From Bacteroidales bacterium (GTDB taxonomy: Bacteria > Bacteroidota > Bacteroidia > Bacteroidales > WCHB1-69): DNA of 64,000 nt. A program made the position numbers and the translations under genes. Of this stretch, positions 44,801 to 52,600 are shown piece after piece. Positions within the stretch are counted from its first letter, which is position 1; every line of letters starts with the position of its first letter. The stretch spans positions 21,652 to 85,651 of the forward strand of contig JAFRUI010000011.1 in NCBI GenBank assembly GCA_017438945.1, in the 5' to 3' direction. The notes beneath the pieces were generated by a model. It saw only the letters and a list, made by a program, of their open reading frames with translations, was not told the DNA's origin and did not search any database.

Positions 44801-46422
44801 TGTATATCACCATCAACCACAATGTCACTGGTGACACCACCGCCGTGGAGTGCAATTCATTCGACTGGTACGATCATACCAACATCACCGAAAGCTGCGA
44901 TAATCTTACGCACACCTTCCAGACGGCCAACGGTTGTGACTCCATCGTCACGCTGCATCTCACCATCCTCAAACCGACTGCCGGAACAATTTCCATCGAG
45001 GGTGAAACCACCATCTGTCAAGGTGAGAACACGCAGCTCACCGCCTCCGTGAGCGGCAACAACGGCTCCGTAAGCTACAGCTGGGACAATCAAGCCACCA
45101 CCGCTTCCATCACGGTCAAACCGACAACGACCACCGACTACACCGTTACCGCCACGGCCACACTGACCGAAGGCGAGGCAACTTGTATTGCCACGACTGA
45201 GGCAACGATAACCGTCACGGTCAACCAGCCCACATACGGTGATGACGAACAGACCACTTGTGAGGAAGAGTTCACTTGGATTGACGGAAACACCTACTAC
45301 GAGAGCACCAACACCCCGATTTGGACCACAACCAATGCTGCAGGTTGTGACTCTGTGGTGACCCTGCACCTGACCATCTACGAACCTCAACATCAAGCTT
45401 TCTATGTAACAAAATGCGAGTCTTACACTTGGGAAGACGGCAATGGTGAAACATACACAGAGAGTGGCGAATATCTGCACAGACATCTCGATGACAATGG
45501 CTGTAAACAAGTGGACACCTTGCACCTGACCATCAATCACGGTACGCACCAGAGCTTCAACGTGGAGGCCTGCGAAGAGTACGAATGGCATAATGTTCAC
45601 TACACCGAGTCCGGCATCTACACTTACCAGCATGAGACGACCACCGATGGTTGTCCTGACGTGGACACGCTCCACCTCACCATCAACAAACCTGTTGAAA
45701 AAGACACCACCATTCAAGTCTGCTTCTTCCCGTACACCTTCATGGGCAAGGAATACACTGAGCCGACGACCGACGACATCTTGATCTCCAAGGCTGATGG
45801 TTCTTGCGACAGTATCCTCTACCACCTCAGCGTAGAAATCATCTCCAGTTTGACCGTGGAAGGTCATGAGTATCCTATCGTGAAAATCGGTTCAGACTGC
45901 TGGTTTGCGGAGAACCTGCGTACAACAGAAGGTTTGAGCAATGTGAGCGCATACAATGATGACGAAACCAATGTGGACCTGTTCGGCCGTCTCTACAACT
46001 GGTATGATGCCATTGGCGAGACCCAGCCGGATGGCGCGAAAGCCCCCGCATCCGATGCAACTGCCAGCGCATGTCCTGATGGTTGGACCATCCCCAGTGT
46101 GGCTGATTTCGAGAATCTGGTTGCCGCAGCCGGCGATGACATCAACAAGCTGAAGAGCCCTGACGCATCCACATGGGTCATGGGGCTCGCCGGCTCTTCC
46201 GATGGTATCGGATTCAACGCTCCCGCAGCCGGTTTCTACAACCCTGCAAGCCAGCAATTCGAACGCCTCCTGCTCACTTCCCAATACTGGACATCCACTT
46301 CCGGCAGCACCGAGGACGAAATGATTTCGTTCGAGATCAGCTACTATTGCTCACACTCCTTGTTCAACAGTACAAACAAAGAGACTAAACTGAGCATCCG
46401 GTGCATCAAGGTTAAAGAATAA
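35881..46422 (+). CDS. Giant repetitive surface protein with C-terminal FISUMP domain
   Basis: A 3513-residue exported protein. The signal peptide ends GATFAQG. Residues 22-390 are shared with the next gene and resemble a PCMD-like jelly-roll (YQLPNSDFDNW, GYGDSYAARLYA, IPDSLSFYAKQ). Residues 390-1340 and 1770-2090 are Ig/PKD-like modules. Between and after them lie about 50-residue repeats of the pattern (A/E)CESYxW...GCDSxVTLxLTI. Four exact 150-bp units lie at 40459-41058 and a 450-bp higher-order repeat at 42316-44400. Residues about 3320-3513 form a FISUMP domain (IGSDCWFAENL, ACPDGWTIPSVADF, SIRCIKVKE). No T9SS sorting domain is seen. Adhesion or a surface-layer role is inferred only. 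Confidence 0.85.
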   Translation: MKKQLTFLCALLFLMAGATFAQGLYQLPNSDFDNWSRLNGNGDDIPTSWHAFNDAQCNLPWYISWIGCSSVTTNHNNRITGYGDSYAARLYATSVAGIIANGALSLGQTVVGSTDANTTANYIICKNGYDWSFEGIPDSLSFYAKQGDNIAMLGNSITKTFLYTSTTFKDITSTSTPYEGTWVGYTILKFSVKNKTNWTRFATAFKYSGASDLMGVDDNGNPTNTGATLHSNYALNTDDNYSTFLRPSKVMISFSTNEGSKEGNNNEKLDIDMLRMIYDKGLSSLKIGNTEIDSLRNKYNSAEYATHSGLTDAGTNSGHTHSNYDELICYSSDADFPQVSVTAKSKHILSCEVTQASTTNHYAIITVTHNDNSTFTDTIFFTNTALAPTVTLSNDGIYSVCQNGSVTMTASGDAASYQWSNGLGNSNTVTPPTGTVGTATYTVTGSTSNGCTTTATATVTVNPLPSVTLSNNHDQTLCAGTTIDNITATYAGGSASGSNMLGLTFNANNGTISGTPNGSGQYTITVTSTFTPSCGTASASGTITVNPAPTVTLSQNNVTACSGNAITPITVTTSGGNVSMSLPSGLTYSDETNEISGIPNEGGSITITNTGDCGTTNASCTVTVNPSPSVSLSNNKNQTLCNSSEFTTITVDYSGGNINVSGLNGTGLSYANGKISGSPTTGSHTYYVTVTSSSCGTVSDTGTVTVNSTPTVTLSPSSFSVCQNAAVEGLSVSPFNNTTQVSGLPAGLSFDNTTGQITGNPTAVGTFPISVTTTTNCGNAQTNGTITVKPLPTVTLSNSNIEVCEGSAISPVTVTATNCGNSNAVTLSNGLQFSGLSGNTGTISGTPDSAGTFTVTVNSNNQCGSASAEGTVAINSKPTVSINGPASLCQGVNETFTAEGNFTSCLWEDNSTDAPREIVSNQPGQHTYSVTVTGSNGCTNSTSTTVTVQSSPAEPNATVANNTNCSNPNGSITVTSPTGSNYTYSINGTDFQTGTTFTGLNAGNYTLTVKNNAGCTNSKEYTITSVGSTVTAQAQAQNPCVGGNLTLNGSSNASSGVTYSWTAPNGDTYDGQNPTIENVATTDNGVYRLTVTETATGCSNTATVTVTVKEQPTVSISANPSVCPGANLNIMVDGQNGTLSATGLPNGVTLSNGFITGSISTPGTYNYTISNTSDCGTATADGSITVYELPAITFTGTPSFCEGSSTTIGVEETYNSYIWSNNNNSNSSITVSTAGNYSVTVTDSHNCQNNATQTVTMNSLPAAPTFNVTDNTNCDPFNGVITVTAPVGTGFTYSIDGTDFQESPVFDGLESDDHTITVQDGNGCKSSGNAFVDDLSKPVQDSITVNAINSYEWNDTMYEESGDYTVTFPAAAANGCDSTVTLHLTITSSVTNDIYETACDSYTWGDETYTTDGDYSETYMAASGVDSVVTLHLTILKPNAGTVTISGNDAICQSESAELTASVDGNNGNVTYLWNTNDTDAYITVNPTATTDYSVTATATLTANEVTCTATAEATFTVTVNMPTTGTETVTACESYEWHGNTYTASTNTPTWTTTNAAGCDSIVTLNLTINHSTNGTETVTACDSYEWHGTTYTASTNTPTWTTTNATGCDSVVTLNITINHSTAGIEEVTACDSYVWHGNTYTASTNTPTWTTTNAAGCDSVVTLNLTINHSSASTETVTACESYEWHGTTYTESTNTPTYTTTNAAGCDSVVTLNLTIYKPANQVYRVTRCETYTWTDGNGETYTQSGTHTHAHKDANGCDQVDTLYLTINALPTVTINGDTSFCEGASTTLTATAGYNYSWEDGSTNQSLTVTESGDYTVTVTDGNNCQNTATATVNVLAKPTAPTLTHTDNTSCTTPNGVITVTNAADGLTYSIDGTNFSTATTFSGLNAGDFTITVKNENGCVNTASITVNTAGNTVNATATANTPCAGSELQLTATTETTNAAFAWSGPNGYTSNVQNPTRTNANADMNGNYTLTVTDPATSCSKTTTVTVTVNTPAVTLADITGKTACLGGNVTLNATLTGTPAGEVTYSWTGPNDFTSNNQNVTLNNITAAQGGEYTVVATATQTINSTTCSATDTKTANVTVNMPTTGIDEQTACESFTWNGVTYTESTNEPTITLQAANGCDSVVTLHLTINKPSHQTYTVTAYDSYTWTDGNGQTYTTSGNYLYSHQDDNGCTQVDTLHLTIFYSSSNEFSASACESYNWDGRTYTASGDYEWIYTDQNGADSTVTLHLTIKHGTHNAETMVACESYVWHGTTYTTSGDYTYDYTNADGCESTDTLHLTINNPQHQAYTQTAYDSYTWTAGNGETYTESGDYLHSHQDANGCTQVDTLHLTIFYSSSNEFSATTCESYEWDGRTYTASGDYEWTYTDQNGADSTVTLHLTINHGTHNAETVVECESYVWHGTTYNTSGNYTYDYNNANGCESTDTLHLTINNPQHQAYTETAYDSYTWTAGNGQTYEASGDYLHTHQDANGCTQVDTLHLTVIHSASNEFSETACESYTWNSTVYTTSGDYVQTFTAASGADSVVTLHLTIKHGTHNAETVVECESYVWHGTTYNTSGDYTYDYNNADGCESTDTLHLTINNPQHQAYMQTAYDSYTWTDGNGQTYEESGDYLHSHQDANGCTQVDTLHLTVIHSVSNEFSETACESYTWNSTVYTTSGDYVQTFTAASGADSVVTLHLTIKHGTHNAETVVECESYVWHGTTYNTSGDYTYDYNNADGCESTDTLHLTINKPQHQAYTQTAYDSYTWTDGNGQTYEESGDYLHSHQDANGCTQVDTLHLTVIHSASNEFSETACESYTWNGSTYTTSGDYEQTFTAASGADSIVTLHLTILKPNAGTLTISGDNAICQGGSTELTASVIGNNGDVTYAWNTQETGASITVNPTAATNYTVIATATLTSNDVTCTATAEETFSVTVNMPTTGDTTATACESFDWYEQTITESGEYTHTFTGANVNGCDSIVTLYITINHNVTGDTTAVECNSFDWYDHTNITESCDNLTHTFQTANGCDSIVTLHLTILKPTAGTISIEGETTICQGENTQLTASVSGNNGSVSYSWDNQATTASITVKPTTTTDYTVTATATLTEGEATCIATTEATITVTVNQPTYGDDEQTTCEEEFTWIDGNTYYESTNTPIWTTTNAAGCDSVVTLHLTIYEPQHQAFYVTKCESYTWEDGNGETYTESGEYLHRHLDDNGCKQVDTLHLTINHGTHQSFNVEACEEYEWHNVHYTESGIYTYQHETTTDGCPDVDTLHLTINKPVEKDTTIQVCFFPYTFMGKEYTEPTTDDILISKADGSCDSILYHLSVEIISSLTVEGHEYPIVKIGSDCWFAENLRTTEGLSNVSAYNDDETNVDLFGRLYNWYDAIGETQPDGAKAPASDATASACPDGWTIPSVADFENLVAAAGDDINKLKSPDASTWVMGLAGSSDGIGFNAPAAGFYNPASQQFERLLLTSQYWTSTSGSTEDEMISFEISYYCSHSLFNSTNKETKLSIRCIKVKE
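40459..41058 (+). repeat. Four tandem 150-bp units
   Basis: Four copies of a 150-bp (50-residue) unit start at 40459, 40609, 40759 and 40909. Each encodes a CxSYxWHG(N/T)TYT...GCDSxVTLN segment, and the copies are very similar in DNA. Confidence 0.85.
42316..44400 (+). repeat. 450-bp higher-order tandem repeat
   Basis: Copies start at 42316, 42766, 43216, 43666 and 44116, exactly 450 bp apart; the last is partial. Each encodes three sub-units of 51, 49 and 50 residues. Copies three and four share a stretch of about 130 bp (43384 on and 43834 on) with no difference. Confidence 0.9.
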
Positions 46423-46447
46423 CCAGTCCTCTATTAACATATTCCAA

Positions 46448-46484
46448 AGCGTATGTCGGGTCATCCAACATACGCTTTTTTTTT
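46448..46484 (+). terminator. Terminator after the 3513-residue protein gene
   Basis: AGCGTATGT and ACATACGCT pair around an 11-base loop, followed by eight or nine T residues. Confidence 0.88.
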
Positions 46485-46565
46485 GGCTTTATCTAGAAAC
46501 TCCATCCTTCAAAACACCACGAATAAAAACAGAAAAAACATACACTCACGGTAGTGAAAAAAGTG

Positions 46566-46573
46566 TATTTTTG
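46566..46573 (+). promoter_or_regulatory. Bacteroides-type -7 box for the 2565-residue protein gene
   Basis: TATTTTTG lies 44 bp before the ATG at 46618. It and the terminator at 46448 show the two giant genes are separate transcripts. Confidence 0.5.
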
Positions 46574-46617
46574 CAGGTTTATGCATTATTGATTAATCAT
46601 TTAACTGAAAAGGATAT

Positions 46618-49600
46618 ATGAAAAAAAGATTCTATCTGGTCGCCCTGATGCTGATGACAATCAGCGTGATGCAGGGGCAAAACACCCATTACCAACTTCC
46701 CAACAACAATTTCGATTATTGGGGCGGGAACAGCGAGATGCCGATTCCCGTATTCTGGTATTCTTTCAGCAATACGGCCTGTCTGCTCTCTACTTCCACT
46801 TGCGATCTGGTTACCGCAGCTGGCGGATTTGACAACCACCACGCAAGGGTAAGCGGATACAACGGCACGGGATACGCTTGCCAGCTCTATGCCGTGGAAA
46901 AGGTGGAAAGAACCGTGAACGGGATTCTCACCACAGGAAAGTCCATTCTGGCTTCCGAGGTCCTTTCAGATCCGGCCAACTATGTATATACCCAGCGGAA
47001 CGGCACCTGCAAATGGACATTTTCCGGCCGACCGGACTCTGTTTCCGTATGGGCCCGTTTCAGCTTCTTCCAAAATGAATATCCCAATGCCATGATGAGG
47101 ATTCACCTCCACGGCGATGTGGATTACAGGGATGTGGCCAACCACACGGCCAGCACCGCCCAAACGGGGAAAATCGCCAATGCCTACTGCGAGATGCCCA
47201 ACCCCGCCACCACCCCTGTCAACGGGGTATATAAATCCGGGTGGACAAGATTCGCGTTCAAGTTCCGTTACTGGACTCCCAACAACCAGCCTATCTCCAC
47301 CCCTACCTTGTCGAACACCCAACAGCCCTCCTATGCCCTGACCTCCTTCAGCACCAACAAACGGGGAGGCGTCGGTCTGAACGACAGCGTGGCATACGAC
47401 GCAGTCTACTGTATCTATGACAAAGGGTTGGCTTCCTTGAAAATCAATGGTGTGGAAAACAACCAGATCAAGAATTTCTTCAACGATCATGAGTATATCA
47501 CTCACGAAAAGACCATCAACAGCGGTGCCATCACCTACAATTACAACGACCAGATCTGCTACAATAGCGAAGCCGATATCCCCCAAATTACCGCCACCGC
47601 CAAATCCTCCCTCATCCTCAGCCTCACCGTTACCCAAGCCACTATAGCTGACCCAAGAGCCACCATCACAGTCATGCACAACGACTCCTCCACATACGTT
47701 TACACCATCCATTTCACCAACGTGCATCCTGCGGTAGCCCTGTCGCTCAACAACCCCAACGGCATCTACTCGGCATGTGAGGGGGAAGAGGTCACCGTAA
47801 CCGCCTCTGGAGCTGACAACTACGTATGGGGCAACAACATGGGAAGCAATGCGACCATCCATCCCACCGTCAGCGGAAATTACACGGTCACCGCCTCCAA
47901 CGAAGGAGGATGCACGGCACACGCAACAGCGTATGTGACCATCAACCCCATACCGGATGTTAATATCTCCGGCACCACCACCATCTGCGCAGGCACCACC
48001 ACCAATCTGATAGCCGGTGGTGCATACTCTTATGTATGGTCCACCGGAGCCACCACCGCTTCCATCAACGTGTCCACCGAAGGCACCTACTCCGTCACCG
48101 GCACCTCCAGTGCGGGCTGCGTTCAGTCGAGCTCCGTCAATGTGATCGTGCAGGTGGCTCCCGGCATCACCATTGAGGGACCCTCGGTCATCTGTAACGG
48201 AACGGAAGAGATCCTCACCGCCTCCGGCGCCACCGAATATGTGTGGAACAACGGAACGTCAACGGGTCCGACCCTGACCATCACGACGGGTGGCATCTAC
48301 ACCGTCACCGGCAGCACTTCCGGAGGCTGTGCCAGCATCGCATCTTTGACCGTCCAGGGAAAGCCCACCCCCTCGGTCACCATCAGCGGCCCCACCCTGG
48401 TCTGCGGAAACACGCCCACCATACTTACCGCATCCAGCAACCTTCCCGGTGTGGAATTCGTTTGGATGACAGGCGAGACCGGCAACACCATGACGGTTTA
48501 CTACCCCGGGTTCTACACGGTTACCGCTTCGCTCAACGGCTGCCAAAGCAGCAAGACGCATCCTGTTTCCTCCGCCACAGCCCCAGCACCCCCGACGGTG
48601 ACGCCGGCAAGCCGCTGCGGTGCCGGCTCCGTAACCCTCACCGCCTCCTCTGTGGAAGGCACCAACTGCTATTGGTACGCCAGCAGCACGTCCCAAGAGG
48701 TACTGTTTGTCGGCGACAGCTATACCACCCCTTCGCTTTCCGTTTCCAGCACTTACTATGTGAGCGCCCAGAACTCAACAGGATGTGTTTCTGACAGAGT
48801 GCCTGTGACAGCCGAGATATTCTCTATGCCCGCCGCCCCAATAGTGTCCAGTTTCTCGCACTGCGGCGAAGATGATTTTACCTTGACCGCCACTGCCTCC
48901 GGCCCCGTGCAATGGTACTCCGACGCACAGGGAGAGAACGCCATATCCTCGACACAGCATGTGGCCGCGACGACGACCTTTTATGCGGCAGTAGAAAGCG
49001 GAAGTGACTGCCGCAGCGCCCTGGTTCCTCTGACCATCACTATCAACACGAAACCGCTGCCACCTGTTGTCACGGCTCCGGATCCTGTATGCTCCAATAG
49101 CAACATCAACGTGATACTCTCAGCTACCTCAGCCGTTGGCACCAATATCAAATGGTATGACAGCGAAATGAACTATAAAGGACAAGGCAACACCTACCAA
49201 GTGAAGAATGTCAGCAGCAGCACAACCTACTACGCCACCGCCTACAACAGCGATTGCGAGAGCGACCCTGTAGCGGTTAATATCGTCAAGAATCCGCTTC
49301 CGGCGGCGCCCACGGTGACTTGCACGCCGCTCTGCGCCCCTGGTGTGGCCACCCTTGTCGCCGACGCCGGTGGACTTTCCGTGAAATGGTTCGATGCCAA
49401 CAACAATTTCCTGGGCCAAGGCCTCTCCTACTCCGCCAACATCAACGCCACCACGGTCTTCATGGCCTCCGCCTACGATGCCGAAACCCAATGCGAAAGC
49501 GCCCCCATCGCGGTGAGCGCCGTGCTGGGCCAAGTCTACCACAATGAGGTCAATGTCAACACCTGTGAGGATTATGTCTGGAACGGGAAGACTTACACAC

Positions 49601-52600
49601 AAAGCGGAGACTTCATCGACACGCTTCAGAGCACTTCCGGATGCGACAGTATCGTCACTTTGCACTTGCAAATCAACGAATCGTTCAATCAGACCATTGA
49701 CACTGCCGTGTGCGGACAGTTTGTCTGGGAAGGACAGACCTACGAGACTTCTCAAACCATCACCAAGCATTTCGTCACTGAATCCGGATGCGACAGCACC
49801 GTGACCATCCATCTGACTGTGCTCCATGCCGTCAGCGTCTCCAAGACCATCACTTTGTGCAGCAACCAGATGCCTTATGAATATGCTGGAATGACTTTCG
49901 AGACGGCTGGAACCACCGTTTTCACCACCACCAGTGCGGCCGGATGTGACAGCACCATCACGTTAACCCTTATCGTCAACCCGCAGCCCAGTCTTCCGAT
50001 CCTTTCTTCTTCTAACATCTCGCACTGTGGCGGAAGCGATATCCCCTTGAACGCGTCGGCCGGCACCAACGGCACGGTTTGCCGCTGGTATGCCGCCCAA
50101 TCCGACAACGAACCCTTCATGACATCCAACAGCTTCCAATATCCTTTTGAGGAAAGCACCACCATCTATGTCTCCAGCTACAATGCCAACACCGGCTGTG
50201 AAAGCGGCAGAACACCGATGAATGTCACTATCCATCCTATACCATCAGATCCCGAAGTGGCACCCGTTGTCCGTTGCGGCGCCGGTCCTGTGACCTTTAC
50301 CGCCGTTATCGACGAAACGGCCACCACATGCCGCTGGTACTCCAACGCCTACACAAGCAACAGCCTGCACGCAGGACTTGAATTCACCAGAAACATCGTG
50401 GCCAGCAACACCTTCTACGCACAAAGCTACAATGCCAACACGGGATGTAATAGCTCGAGAGTCCCGGCTGTAGCTACGGTGAATATCCCGCCCGCCAAAC
50501 CCCAGACCACCCCTGTTTCCAACTGCGGCCCTCTCACCACAGACCTTGCCAACTACGTATCATCCAGCAACATGCAATACCGATGGTATAATCAGGACGG
50601 AGACCTCCTCAACGAAGGCAACCACTACAACACCACTGTCAACGAGACCAGCACATTCCTTGTCAGCTTTTTCAACGACTTCACCACCTGTGAAAGCTCC
50701 CTCACCCAACTGACAGTGACCATTAACGAGAGCTACGCCCCGCAAGACATCTATGACACTACCTGCCAGAACTCTCGCTACCAAAACCACAATATCGATC
50801 AAGTGTTCGTCACACCTGGTGAAACCAGTATCATTGTCAACACCCTTTCCTCTACCGGATGCGACAGTGTGGTCACCCTGCACTTATTCGTAACCCCCGA
50901 AATCACGAATGAAATCACGGTCAACACCTGCGGCCAATATATTTGGGGAGACAGCATCTACACCGAGGCCGGCATCTACACCAAGACATTCACGGCGGCC
51001 AACGGCTGCGACAGCGTGGTCACCCTCAACCTGACCATCATCCCTACCGACCAAATGCACGTTTATGCCGTCGCTTGCGAACAATATGAATGGTACGGCA
51101 ACACCTATACCCAATCCGGGGATTATAACCAAACCTACACCAACGTGTTCGGATGTGATTCCATCATCACGTTACATCTGACCATTCATCCCGCTTACCA
51201 CAAAGACCTTGTCATCTCCGCCCTTGAAGAGTACACCCTGAATTCTGAAACTTATCACGAATCAGGCGACTACACTCAGCAATTCACGACCGTGAATGGT
51301 TGCGACAGTATCATCAACCTCCATTTGACCATCTATCACAATCAGAGCACCGTTCTCCAAGATGAGGTTTGCGCAGGCTACGCTTACAATCTGAATGGTT
51401 TTGACACCATCTTTACTGAAGCCGGTGAATATACGCTGACGAATTTCGACACCGACATCCACGGCTATGACAGCATCACCACCCTTCATCTCTCCGTCCA
51501 TCCGGTTTACAACGCCGTACTTGAGAGCTCCATCTGTTATAATAACAGCTATGAATTCTACGGACAAACACTCACGGAATCCGGCACTTATACCGCCAAC
51601 CTGCAATCTGTTACAGGCTGCGACAGTATTATCACGCTTTTGTTGACGGTTTTCCCCGAACAAATCGACACCATCACCGCTTATACTTGTTACAACGTCT
51701 CTTACCATACGGACGGCTTTGACATCTATCATCCTACGGAAAGCGGATACTATTATCAATACGACTATGATGTGCACGACTGCGACAGCACCACCGTTCT
51801 TCACCTAATGGTTTACCCACCAGCCGAAACCACACTGACCACCACTCTCTGCATTGGAGAAACCTATGCAGAAAACGGTTTCGAGGTGACGGCTACGGAG
51901 CCGGGCGAGTTCACATACGTGCGGAATCTGAACACCATCAACGGTTGTGACAGCACTATAACCCTGTACATGACGGTGACCCTTCCCGACACCATCGACA
52001 CCGTCGTCAATGTCTGCGACATAGACCTTCCTTATCTCTGGAACAACAATGAGTATTTCAGCTATTCCGAAGCTGGTGACTATGACATCCATATTCAAGC
52101 CACTCACGGTTGCGACAGTCTGATTCATCTGCACCTGCAAGTGAGCTCTTCCTTTGAAAAAGACACCGTCGTGAACGTCTGCGCAGGTGCACTGCCATAC
52201 GTTTTCTGCGAGGGACACACCTTCAATGAGACCGGCAATTACACGGTCAACTTGCAAAGTGTCAATGGTTGCGACAGTATTTGGAATTTGCAGTTGTATG
52301 TCATCCCCAACACCGAGCATGACGCTTCCATCACCATCTGCGACAACGAATTTCCTTTCACCTATCTGGGAGAGACTTTCACAGAAGCTGGATACTATGA
52401 CATCACGGAAACCGACATGGACAACTGCGTCACCATCACCCATCTCACCCTTAACGTCAATCCCACCTATCACGGCTACGACACGGTAACGGTTTGTGAG
52501 GAGACTTTGCCGTTCCTGTACGGCACCACGCCTTTAACTGCCACGGGCGAGTATGATGTCCATCTGAATGCCGGCACGACATGCGACAGCATGATTACCG